Source: Isoetes taiwanensis (Eukaryota > Streptophyta > Lycopodiopsida > Isoetales > Isoetaceae). From it: a stretch of DNA of 64,000 bases. The position numbers and the translations under genes are program-made. The notes below the pieces were generated by a model that searched no databases, was not told the origin of the DNA, and saw nothing but the letters and a program-made list of their open reading frames with translations. Position 1 is the first letter of the stretch; the number at the start of each line of letters is the position of its first letter. Positions 23,989 through 34,189 of this stretch are shown here, in pieces. Location of the stretch: contig JAJEKV010000004.1 of assembly GCA_021234155.1 (NCBI GenBank), positions 7,694,109-7,758,108 of the forward strand, in the 5' to 3' direction.

Positions 23989-24783
23989 ATGGCCACAGAA
24001 GATGGGCCAGTCTGGGAAAACCAAGGCAAGGGGCCGCCACGCAAACGGTCCCGATCGGCTATCATGGACAAGGGAGAGTCATCCTCCATGAAGAAGGAGG
24101 CTCGGGCTAAGGCTAAGACCCCCTCAGCGCGGCCAGCCCGGCCGGAAGGGATTGATTGCTCAGACCACACAGGAACTCCTGCCTCGGCAGAGAATTGGAG
24201 CCACATCAAAGCGATCGTGGAGGCTAACAGTGCCCGTATTGAGGCTAACAGTGCCCGCCTGGCTGGCATGACAGTGGAGATGGAGTCCTCGGCACCCCAT
24301 GCGCTCAGAAGGCAACTGGGGGTCGAGAAGAACCGCATCACAGGACTGGAGACCCACAGACAGCACGTAGAAGATGGCCTTGGCCTGGCACACTTCAAAC
24401 GGCAACAGGCCAGCCAGGAGCTCGCTGACATGCGGGCCCGTCTGGACTCTGTGTTCATCACTCTGGACACCATGACACAGGTGAGGGAGCGGGCAATGCA
24501 CGAGACGATGGTCACGGTGTCTCGGCTTCAGCCAGAGGTTGAGGAAGCCACCACCATGGCACAGGGAGCGCAGGCCGCTCTTTGTAGACAACCCGCAACC
24601 GGCCGGGTTCTTCGTGAGTACCATCAGGAGCAACAAGCCCCGGCTATGGGCGCCGTGTCTTTGGGGGCTCGAGCACGCCCTCGCTACTTTCGAGCACGGA
24701 GCTCGGGGTTGCGGGCAGCCATCCATAGACGAGGGGCGGGGGGTCTCCCTACCGAGGTTCATAGTCAGTGCGGCGGTCTGTGA
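23989..24783 (+). CDS. LINE C ORF1-like protein, 264 aa
   Basis: The frame from ATG 23989 is open for 264 codons. The N-terminal third is basic and low-complexity (RKRSRSAIMDKG, KKEARAKAKTPSARPARP). The middle (about residues 65-200) is rich in Ala, Glu, Arg and Gln with heptad-like spacing, including a duplicated EANSAR, and suggests a coiled coil. The C-terminal part is Arg/Gly-rich. No RRM or zinc knuckle is visible. Basic plus coiled coil is compatible with an RNA-binding trimeric ORF1, but there is no family match. It is the only LINE C frame that is long and unbroken. An upstream in-frame ATG lies at 23956 in the repeat, but 23989 follows the monomers and is preferred. Confidence 0.6.
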   Translation: MATEDGPVWENQGKGPPRKRSRSAIMDKGESSSMKKEARAKAKTPSARPARPEGIDCSDHTGTPASAENWSHIKAIVEANSARIEANSARLAGMTVEMESSAPHALRRQLGVEKNRITGLETHRQHVEDGLGLAHFKRQQASQELADMRARLDSVFITLDTMTQVRERAMHETMVTVSRLQPEVEEATTMAQGAQAALCRQPATGRVLREYHQEQQAPAMGAVSLGARARPRYFRARSSGLRAAIHRRGAGGLPTEVHSQCGGL

Positions 24784-25599
24784 GATGGAGATGGCCAAGA
24801 AGCGGCAGAGCTCGCAAGAGCTGTGCTCCCGACTTCCACAGGGGCGAGGGGCGGCTCGGACCGCTACCCCCGAAACCCCGGTATGCACGGCCCTGCGTCG
24901 TCGGCCCGGGACCACGCCTTTGCTGCCCCGCCTCAAGCCACCCCACGCCATCCTAGCCACCACCACCACCCCAAAGATAAGGCCCGGCCCTCACCCACCT
25001 TTGACCCGCAGCGGAGAACTCCAAGAGCGCTTGAGGCGGAGGCCACAATCGGGTAGTCCGAGGCATGCGGAAGAGGAGGGGAGAGTCTCGCCCACAACAT
25101 CCGAACACACATTCTCGATCCGGATGACATTCCCTTGGCAGTTCACATTTCCCGAAAGCAGCCGCCATGGGGCTCGGCCACCGTCGTAACCACATTGTCA
25201 TATTAGCGGTTCGGAGTGCGCGAATCGTGATGCCATATGCGCCCGGACAAGATCTTTGAAGGGGCGTCCACATGCGTGGGCTGGGACCTCACACTCGCAT
25301 AACAGGGAGGGCCTTGAGCGGGGAGCTTGTCGGTGGAGACATCCGCCACCAAGGGGATCTGCGGGGATTGGTTGAGGCCGGGATGCACATTTTTCCGCTT
25401 GACTGCTCTTCTTTGCGGACCGCCGGTGAGCGTGGCCACCTTACGCTTCTCCTACCACGGCCCCCCCCTTCTCCTGCTCCTACTCCTGCTCCCTCCCGAC
25501 CCACGCCCTCTGGCCACATCGCGCTCCAGCTCCATCTACTTCTCCTTTCCGGCCTGCATCCGTCCTTCCCGCTGACTTCATTTTTGCGCATACCCGCGA

Positions 25600-26100
25600 G
25601 CTGGTGACAAATAGGAATTGTGCCTCGGGTGGTCTCATGGAATTGTCGAGGCTTCCCTTGGCGAGAAGGGGGCGATCTCAACTTCCGTGGCGGCCCGATA
25701 TGGATCTCATCTTTCTCATGGAGACATGGGAGCATCTTTGGGCATAGGCATTTTGATCTGTAGGGTTACCAACATTTCTCGGTCTTCAATGCATGCAGAC
25801 GGAGGGTCATGGGGGGTTGCTTGCTACTGGGACAACCTTGGCACATTCGGTTACCCTCCGAAGGCAGACAGACACAACCGGTACTTGTGGGTCCGTGTGC
25901 ATAATACCGGTGGCAACCCTCTTTTTTACGGCGCTGTTATTTCCCTCCCGCTTGAGAGAGCACCTTCTATCGCAGCCACTCCGTCGCGGATAGGATGGAC
26001 CCTTATGTCGATCTATATGATGACATCAAAGCCTAAGCGGTTGGGTAGGGTCGTCCTTCTTGGGGATTTCAATGCATGGACGAAGTAGAGCAACCCATGA
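25600..26100 (+). pseudogene. LINE C endonuclease part
   Basis: RVVSWNCRG at about 25626 is the endonuclease start motif. After a shift the frame 25618-26088 gives GGSWGVACYWDN, LWVRVHNTG and VVLLGDFNAWT (catalytic GDFNA) near its end at 26088. Between 24783 and 25600 the frames are open but unassignable. The later endonuclease motifs (SDH) are seen only in fragments (SDHLPLYLD near 26400). Confidence 0.8.
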
Positions 26101-26999
26101 GACTTGACCCCCGCTAACGATGTCCTGCAGCTCACGTCCCTTGAGCCTTAACCTCGCCCGCGAGGATCGGATGATGGCCAGGTCACTCGCTTTGGCGGAC
26201 ATTTGCTCTGCTATGTGGTATTTTTGACTTGATAATTTGCAATGGCACATCCGCGGTGGCCCGCTTCACGTAAGTGCACTGCGGGCGGGACAATCGGGGG
26301 AGGGTCTAGTGTGGTGGACTATGTGCTCAGAGGCTGCGCAAGATATGCATCTCATCATCGTTTAGGGTGGGCACCGACGGTCGGGATGAGGAGGTCGACT
26401 CGGATCACCTCCCACTTTATTTGGACATGGTTTGGCAAGCGCCCGGAACCCCCACTATGCCAACCCCTCGCCATCCTCGATTGCGACTAGATTATGGCGT
26501 GAGAGGACTACGCCGAGATGCTCATGGGCGCCCGCCCGGCAATTTCTGCGGACCCCACACTAGAGCGGCGATGCAGACCGGTTGACGGCTATTACGGGAT
26601 CACGGGGGAGTGCTTTGGCGGGCACACCCCCTCCCCGTCGTCGCCAAAGTAATATTTCAGCGTAACCGGTGGTTTGATGCGGAGTGTAAAGAACATAGCG
26701 CCCGGCTTCGAGTCACATCCACGGATCCGGTACCCGCTTGCGAGCCACCATACGATGCCGCGCCCATCCGAAGGAGATAAAGCGCGGTACCTTGCCGTGC
26801 ATCGGGGAGATGTTCGGTCTGGCTGGACACTCATCCTCAAACCTTTTGGCACCGAGTGCTTGAAGGCCAGCCCGACCCTACGGGGGACATCACACCCGAG
26901 GCGGTGGGAGCGGTACTTGCGGCGGCTCTATAACCCACGGGGGGGACAGCGTCGCCCATACCCCCCCCGGGATGGCCCCATTGGTTCTTGCGGAGGAGG

Positions 27000-28960
27000 A
27001 TGTTGTTGTGGAGGGAACTAGCGGTGACTAATGGGAAGGCGGTGACCTCGATGGTATCGCGGGCGAGTTACTCAAATGGGCGAGGGCGTACCGGTGCCGA
27101 TCCTCACTACCCCTGTTCAATGAGCATTGCGGGGAAGGTTTCCCGACAATGGACCCAAAGCGGGGTTGTCCCCATTCACAAAGGCGGGCGACCCACCTTT
27201 GTCCGACCAATTATCGGACGATCATGCTTAGTTGGTGTTTGCCAAACTGTTGGTCGGCATTCTCGAGCAGCGATTGACCGGCGGGAGAAGGCGGCGGATA
27301 ATGCGAGCCCTCACACAAGCAGGCTTTAGGCCCCGCCACTTAACGATTGACCATATATTTACACTGCGGGCACTGATTGAAGACAACCGGAACCATCGGC
27401 AGGACTTGTATTGCTGCTTTGTGGACTTCGCGAAGGCTTTTGATACGGTCCCGGGGAAAAGCTATGGGCTAGGCTGCAAGCTGGGGTTGCCGCTTTTTTG
27501 TGCGAGAATGCCATATACAGGCTGTATGAGAGTTGTTTTGGCGGGATGCGGCCGGCCGGGCCAAGCATTCACCCGGTAGTATCGAGGGGTCGGCAAGGCT
27601 GCCCCCCTCTCACCAAACTTTTTGGCCTCTACATTGATCGGTTAGAGCCCCGGCTTCTGCGAGCATGGGGGATGGCATACAGCTTTTGCACCAGGTCATC
27701 CGCCAGCTCATCTATGTGGATGATGTTGACCTTCTGGCCCACACCCCAGAAGCTATGTAGTCTCATCTGGATGCCCTAGACACATGCCTCGCCGGGCTCT
27801 AGACATCATGGCGTGAATCTGGCCAAGACCGGTGGTTCTCATATCCTCTTCACGCCACCCCACGCCTCCTACACTCACATATCAGGGATGACTGTGGAGG
27901 TCACGCCCACCTACAAGTACCTAGGGGTGGAGTTCCCCTCCCTCGCTCCATTGGGAGGCGCCCATCCACTTGCGGGTGACATCGCTGGAAAGCGCTTTTA
28001 TGCCATGCAGAACAACGATCACCGGCGCAGAGCTCTATGATTGGGGCCATCGGTCACATCATTTTGAGGGCCTTCGGTCCCCGAGCCCTTCCTCATGACG
28101 GGTCGAGGTTTGGGGCCCTGATCGTCTCTTTGGCGACTTGGAATGACTTGGAGCAGGTGTGAAGGCATTTTTGGCACGGGCACTTGGGGTGAAACCTTGG
28201 TCCCCCTATCGATTCTCGGCTGCGCAGAAACCGGATTCTTTACGCTTCAATGGGCGGCCCTTGATAGACACATCGTCTATTTTTGAGAAAGTGGTTAATA
28301 TGGATGATGCTCGGCTCCCACACGGGTTTCTGTTGTGGCAATGGGCCCAGCCGCTCGGGACCTGTTGGAGGGGTAAGAGAGATCGGTGATTCACCGGATG
28401 GTATGTCGCGAGGAGCACAAAAGTGCGTCGCAGTGGACACAGAGGCCCGATCGTGGCGGACTGCGGGGAGTACGGGCGCTTGCTTCCTTGGCAAGCTCTA
28501 CGGGATCCCGACGCTCTAGAGCAGGTCAAACGGCCCATTACAAGGAGCATATCAACCCTGTGTTGGCGGGGCCCCGGCTCTACCAGCGTTCAGTTGCCCC
28601 TCGAAAAGCGCGGAACTCATTGCCTCCATTCGCCTGGTGCCCACCATCTTCGCGATCGAGGCGGGCGGTGGATTGGGGAGCCCGGGGCGAGCTCTGTCGG
28701 TCTTTGTCAAGCGGGTGCCATTGAGGATGAGTCTCACACTTTCCACGGTTGCCCAAAGATTCGGTCGGATCCGGGCCGATCACGCTCCCTTAGTACGGCC
28801 GGACTTGCCCCTACATTTGTTGATGAACACGCCCGTCGAGACGTGCTTCGGGTCGTATATTCGGGAGGTATTGGATGCGCAAGCTCACCTTTGCCCCACT
28901 GGTCTGCCCGTGTCCGGGCACTACGGTCTTGTGCATGAGTGTATATATTTGTGTGTTTTT
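27000..28960 (+). pseudogene. LINE C reverse transcriptase and C-terminal zinc segment
   Basis: RT signatures are spread over several frames: AGFRPRHLTIDHIFTL and CCFVDFAKAFDTV (motif A, about 27410-27445), SRGRQGCPPLTKLFGLYID (motif B, about 27590), LIYVDDVDLLA (catalytic YVDD, about 27712), TPTYKYLGVEF (about 27920), LGVKPWSPYRF and NMDDARLP (about 28190-28320), and a terminal GAIEDESHTFHGCP (about 28720). The last three match LINE A in order and spacing. At least six frame changes or stops make it dead. Confidence 0.85.
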
Positions 28961-29147
28961 GCATTTTGTATATTGGAACAGTTTGTCAGCAGGCTGATTG
29001 CTGCCATGGTTTTTCCCTCGAAAACCCTTCGGGGCGGGGGTTTTTTAATCCGGGTAGTAATCCGCTTGCTGCGCTTTTGTATTGGGTCCCATAGACCGAT
29101 TGGTCTCTGTGGACGATAAAAATGCCTTCCTTCCTTCCTTCCTTCCT
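28961..29147 (+). other. LINE C 3' UTR and (CCTT)n tail
   Basis: Contains a short hairpin GACCGATTGGTC and ends in about five CCTT units at 29127-29147, directly before L1 sequence resumes. The tail is the LINE 3' end. Confidence 0.75.
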
Positions 29148-30512
29148 AAAGTTCATAGCTCAGGTTCCATCAATTCATTCTTCAGTAAGATGAAGTAGGC
29201 CAAAGGTTGGATAAAATCTTGGGGCAAAGAATGGTTCAGAAAAAGGAAAGAACAGAAATATGAAGTCTATAAACAGATGAGGGAGATTAGGACATTACTC
29301 TTTGTTGACAAGGACAATCAGGAACTTCAGAAACAGGAGCTAGAGTTGGAAAATAGAGTCAAACACATTGAGGAAGACGAGGCCAAATCTCTGGCAATCA
29401 AGAGTAGATGCAAACATATTAATTCAATGGACAAAGGAAGCTCAGCATATTTCTTTAGGGCAGCCAAAAACAGGATATGCAACAATGGCATTACAAAGGT
29501 TAAAACTTCACAAGGTACTGTAATTGACAAACAGAAGGACATTGAAGAGTACTTCCACATGGAATACTCAATTATTTTTTATAGTCAGCCAGAGCAAGAG
29601 GATACATTCCAGAATTTCTTCAAGAATATCTCCCCACCTACTCAACAGATCAAGGAAGATTATCTTGTTGCAATACCATCACAAAGAGAAATCTGGGACA
29701 CTATTAAATCCTTGGCAATAGGGAAGAGCCCGGGACCAGATGGGTTCCCTCCAGAGTTCTACATTGAATTTTGGGAGATTATGAAGGATGATTTTACTCT
29801 TTTTGTCCAAGGAGCATGGAAAGCCAACAAATTGGCCCCTGCCATCAATGCTGGGCACATTGCCTTAATTCCTAAAGTGGAAAATCCAGAAGCTTTAGGA
29901 GATTGGAGGCCAATTTCATTAACAAATACATCTTATAAGGTCTTGGCCAAAATCTTGGCTAATAGATTATGCCCCCATCTGCAAAAGGTAATTAATCCTT
30001 GCCAATCAACTTTCCTCCCTACCAGAAGCATTTTGGATAATTATCTTGGGGCCTCTGAAGGTCTGCACTGGGACAAACTTTCAAATCAGGGATGTATGCT
30101 GCTAAAACTCGACTTCAAACGGGCCTATGATACAATTAGTTGGCAATTCCTTCAAAAGGTCATGACTCATTTAGGCTTCTCAGAGAAGATATACAGGAAA
30201 GTCTGGAGTTTTAATGCTACAGCTGCCTCAGCATTACTCATAAATGGAACCCCTACAAAACTTTTTCAATGCAAGAGGGGGGTAAGGCAGGGCTTCCCCC
30301 TGGCACCCTATCCATTTCTAATAGTTGCAGAGATTGTTACAAGGCTTGCTCTCCACCTGCATGCTCAGAAAATGATCAATAGCCTCAACCTCCCAAAGGA
30401 TCAGGGTAGCTTTGTCATCATGCAATATGCAGATGACACTTTTGTATTTCTTAAAGATGGTGATCATAGTCTCAGACATTTCCTTGATGCTATGGACAAG
30501 TTTGGACAGTAG
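29148..30512 (+). pseudogene. L1 ORF2 reverse transcriptase part (LINE B)
   Basis: After LINE C the L1 frame resumes. From 29277 it is open for 411 codons: coiled-coil-like start, MDKGSSAYFFRAAKNR, KSPGPDGFPPEFY, ALIPKVENPEALGDWRPISL, KLDFKRAYDTISW (motif A), RGVRQGFPLAPYPFLIV (motif B) and MQYADDTFVFL (catalytic YADD). It ends at a stop just after KFGQ, where the thumb should begin. This is the best preserved RT in the window, but it lacks its C-terminus and is separated from the endonuclease by 5.3 kb of LINE C. Confidence 0.9.
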
Positions 30513-31940
30513 ACCATTTTCCTTGAAGAAAGGACCTGAGCCCTATCCATATGCAGAGGCATGTTCTTTGTTTTTCGCTTTATCGAGGATAAAAGTAAGC
30601 CTGATCTAATATGTGTTGTACGCTTTAAATTAAGAATCAATTTTATTGACCTCCTGCATGTAACAATGCTCCAACAAAGATTCAAATTCAGCAATGCCGG
30701 AACATATGCAGCAAGACTACTTCAAGTGTCATTCATGGCAATATATATGATGTCATTATTAGTCCACCTTTCTGCATAGCAGAAAGCATCCTGTAACCTG
30801 CTTTTATTGTTCCAGACTTACAAAATGAAGCTACATGATTCCTAAAACCATGCATCTAATTAAATTACACTATCTCAAAAATCAGAGCGGGGTAGGCCTC
30901 CAGAATGATCCAAATTAAGTTTTCAAATGCATTTTGATCAATGAGTTCGTCCTGGTGGCAATGAGAGGATGTTCACATTTCACAATGGGATTTCAATGAC
31001 TTCGTAGCTCTTAAGGATCTCCATTGCGGCCACAACCAAAAAAAGCATTGCCTTATTCTGGAGGCTGGACAAAAACATGAATCTCCTATGCAAGGAGAGG
31101 TGGATTGTTGATTGCATTACCAGAAAACATCTGAAGCATTTCTTGGCAGCAAATCGGATGCTCTACTCCCTTAGAATGTTTTGGCTCAAACCTTTTAACC
31201 TTAGCTCTTCCCAAATTGAATCATATAATTGGAAATAAAGAAAGTGACGAATCTGTCTGACGCTGCACCATCGAAATAGCCATAGCTACAAGTGACTCTG
31301 ATACTGAAGCACCATTTCCCGTTGAAGCCCAATGCTGGCTCACTTGGCTGTCTTAGGTAACAAACATATCAAAGGCACATTAAATAGAGGTTTCGTAGAC
31401 CTATAATTTGGAAGTCGGTTGTTGCTAAAAAATCATTTTAAAGAATTGGAGATTAGTTCAGAGAATTAATCTACAATGATTATTAACATACTTACATCTA
31501 GAGAGCAAAGCCTATGCCATGCCTGTAACATCAATGGGATCAACAGGACCTCGGTTCTAAAATTCAAAAATCGAAAGCCAAACCAAAGGTCTCGAATTGT
31601 TGTTTGTTGTAGCAGGTGCTTCAGGAGAGGCTCTGGATGGTTGCCTGCTGCTTTTTGTAAGAGCCTTCGACCGTCATAGCCCTAAGCTCAACCAAATTAA
31701 ATCTCAACCCGTCCAATTTAGGGCATGGTTGACGACACACACAAAAATATTATTATATAATAATAATATTGATTGTTTAACTTGGATGCCATGTGATCTC
31801 AAACACCTTATGGTGTTTGGTCCTTAGTAACTAATGGACTTATGCAAGTGACTCTAGTTAAGAATATATCTGGGATTGTTTGAAATAGAAAAATGCAAAT
31901 GATAGTAATACATTTAAATTTCGAAATTACATGCTAATTC
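30513..31940. other. Spacer; possible short exon relic only
   Basis: No gene is recognised. On the minus strand near 30885-30960 a short stretch (DELIDQNAFENLIWIILEAYPALI) reads like coding sequence, but I cannot assign it or find splice partners. Confidence 0.5.
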
Positions 31941-32141
31941 TGTTGAGGATGATCTTGCACCTCTTGGTGTGGATCAATGATGTGGCATGCCCTTTGGGCT
32001 GAATGGTCATCTCTCCACGAGACACATCTCCATGATCAGACACACCTCTTCATAATCAATTCTATAAATGTACAAGCCAAGGCCGGGGCTATTCCAGTCA
32101 CTCAGATCAATATATGCTTCCGCTTTTCATATCTTTTGTCA
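31941..32141 (+). repeat. 5' LTR of gag-only element 2
   Basis: 201 bp, TG...CA, followed at once by the primer-binding site. Includes a candidate TATA, TCTATAAATG, near 32060. Confidence 0.94.
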
Positions 32142-32153
32142 TGGTATCAGAGC
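32142..32153 (+). other. Primer-binding site, initiator tRNA-Met type
   Basis: TGGTATCAGAGC directly after the LTR, the same site as in element 1. Confidence 0.92.
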
Positions 32154-32472
32154 CTCAGGCTTGAAATCTTGGGCATACAAGGAGATTCAGCAAGAGAAGA
32201 AATCAAATCAGAAGAAATGTAAGAGAGCCGAAATCTTCTAAACCTGGGAGGGCGATCACTCTCTGATTGCGCCTACATGAGATTTGATGTCGGTTGATCT
32301 TCAGCTGACTGACCAAAGAAACGTCGCGCATTCTGCTGTTTCGACAGTTTTTTTGTTTAGTCACAAATTAGAGGACGTGGCATATAATGCCAAATTGGTA
32401 ACAATTCAACATTTTCATATTAAAAATAATTGGTTAATATAAACCATTATTTAGAACTATTGAAAAAGAACC

Positions 32473-33288
32473 ATGGATACTCTATCCAAGGGTAAATATT
32501 ATGTGATCGAAAAATTCAACGGCGAAAACTTTCACACTTGGCAAGTCAAGATGAAGTTCCATCTAATCGAGAAAGATTTATTTGGAGTCGTCGATGGTTC
32601 TGAGAAGAAACCAAGTGATGCTGCCGGGCTTGTGAAATGGGAATTAAAGAATAAGAAAGCTATGGCCATGATTGGATTGGGATTAGGAGACTCGCAAATT
32701 CACCATGTTGATTTCTCCAAATCTGCAAGAGATATCTGGAATGCTCTCGACCAAATCTTTGGAGCGCAAATCAAGCATTCAAAGGTACTTCTAAAGAGAA
32801 AACTATTTGAAATTCGAATGGATGAAGGAGAAAGCCTTGCTGAACATCTAAATGAGTTAAGATCCATTTTGAATCAATTAGCCGGGATCAACGCAAGAGT
32901 AGAGGAAGATGAGGCGAAGGCAATTTTATTCCAAAATCTTCCACCTTCTTTCGATAACGCTATAACCACTCTTAAGATTGTAGAACATCTTACTTTTGAG
33001 TAGATTATTGCCTCTTTATTAGAAGAAGAGCGCAAATTGCGAAAGCAAGATCTTTCCTCTGTGGCAATGTTTGTTAAGGGAAAGGATAAACAAGGAGAAA
33101 GTGAAGAACAAAAGGATAACACTAGCAATATGGCAGAAAGAAAACCAAGAAAATGCCGCTATTGTGGAAAAGCTGGCCATTGGGCACAAGATTGTCGAAA
33201 GAAGAAAAATGATGAATCAAAATCTAAAGATCCTGAACTTAAGAGCTTTACTGCTATAATTGAAGATGATGAAGACTTAGGTTCCTAG
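32473..33288 (+). pseudogene. gag: Copia-type gag of element 2 (one internal TAG)
   Basis: ATG at 32473. N-terminal KFNGENFHTWQVKMKFHL, central ARDIWNALDQIFG (UBN2-type gag) and ILFQNLPPSFDNAITTL are followed by an in-frame TAG at 33001-33003, and the same frame continues. The continuation has a basic region and the knuckle CRYCGKAGHWAQDCRK (C-x2-C-x4-H-x4-C, about 33154-33201), ending at 33288. Without the stop it would be 271 residues, a normal Copia gag length. CAG to TAG is a plausible origin of the stop. The product would be a nucleocapsid-type protein mobilised by an autonomous partner. Confidence 0.88.
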
Positions 33289-33467
33289 AACTAAGGTCTA
33301 TGAATGCAGATAAGAAGAAGTCACTAAAGGGTGATTGGGACTCCAAGCAGACAATCGCCGGACTAGGAGACAAGTTGATTGGAAGAATCAACAATCTTAT
33401 CTGGTCATTAGGTCTTAGGTCATATACTAGATATGCTATATTATAGAGATGCTAGATCATGGGAGGA

Positions 33468-33671
33468 TGTTGAGGATGATCTTGCACCTCTTGGTGTGGA
33501 TCGATGATGTGGCATGCCCTTTGGGCTGACGAATGGTCATCTCTCCAAGAGACACATCTCCATGATCAGACAAACCTCTTCATAATCCATTCTATAAATG
33601 TACAAGCCAAGGCTGGGGCTATTCCAGTCACTCAGATCAATATATGCTTCCGCTTTTCATATCTTTTGTCA
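33468..33671 (+). repeat. 3' LTR of gag-only element 2
   Basis: 204 bp, differing from the 5' LTR by a 3-base insertion (GACGAATGG versus GAATGG) and few substitutions. Followed by AATTC. Confidence 0.94.
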
Positions 33672-33837
33672 AATTCTACTCTTTCCTTTGCAAGCATATA
33701 ATGTATCTCTTTGGTCCAATGACTATGGATCGAAGTGGTCAAACTATAATAGTATGAGAAGGTAGTCCAATACGTCATTGCTCAGGATTTATGCTGGGTT
33801 CACATGCACAAATTGCCCAGGACGGCTGGGCGCCCGT

Positions 33838-34104
33838 ATATCTACAACGGGATACGGTTTATCCGGACATTTTTCCGGTGGTTTTTCCTGACATCCCATC
33901 GCCCCCCATCCCATAGCCATCCGCCCATCCATGCGCCCGCGATGGCCATCCGCTTGGGCATCCATGACCCCATCCCGGTGGTTTATCCGGACAGGCAAGA
34001 CCGTTAATCATTACTGCTCCTACTGGCACAAGACCAGAGTACCACGGGCTGACAAGCATTAAATGCCCTGTTCCGTCCCAAAAGAAAGCCCGTTGCCCCG
34101 TTCC
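33838..34104 (+). repeat. Left terminal inverted repeat of the MULE
   Basis: 267 bp, matching the reverse complement of 47914-48180 with about eight differences by eye (near 97 percent). Contains GGTTTATCCGGACA twice (about 33856 and 33980) and a GC-rich CCATCC-repetitive centre. Homology stops sharply at CCCCGTTCC. Confidence 0.93.
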
Positions 34105-34189
34105 CCGCCCCGGAAATGCGTTCCCTGGTTTATCCCGTTCCATCCCCAATTCGGAGTCGCCCGCCAAAGCTTCAACTCCGGCGCTTCGA

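Larger units (their letters stand above)
23814..29147 (+). mobile_element. LINE C, GC-rich, nested in LINE B
   Basis: A second LINE sits in the L1 ORF2 between endonuclease and RT. It starts with two 107-bp 5' monomers, then has an intact ORF1, endonuclease, RT and zinc C-terminus in shifting frames, a 3' UTR with short hairpins, and a (CCTT)n tail at 29127-29147. It is visibly much richer in G+C than the AT-rich surroundings. The shared C-terminal layout links it to LINE A. I could not find clear target-site duplications. Confidence 0.85.
20930..30512 (+). mobile_element. L1-like LINE B, interrupted by LINE C
   Basis: Plant L1-type LINE on the + strand. ORF1 with a DUF4283-like domain and a CCHC knuckle (about 20930-22885) is followed by an endonuclease (23018-23817). 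After the inserted LINE C (23814-29147) the RT resumes at about 29148 and ends shortly after the catalytic box at 30512. Joining the two parts gives the normal ORF2 order. The 3' end is missing (no thumb, zinc segment or poly(A)), so the copy was also truncated or rearranged at about 30512. Confidence 0.88.
31941..33671 (+). mobile_element. Gag-only Copia-type LTR element 2 (TR-GAG-like)
   Basis: LTRs of 201 and 204 bp (31941-32141 and 33468-33671; one 3-base indel and a few substitutions) begin TGTTGAGGATGATC and end TTTTGTCA. The 5-bp duplication AATTC is perfect (31936-31940 and 33672-33676). The primer site TGGTATCAGAGC is at 32142. Inside is a complete Copia gag with a CCHC knuckle and nothing else: no protease, integrase or RT. 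Total 1731 bp. This is a textbook TR-GAG layout and a different family from element 1. Confidence 0.94.
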
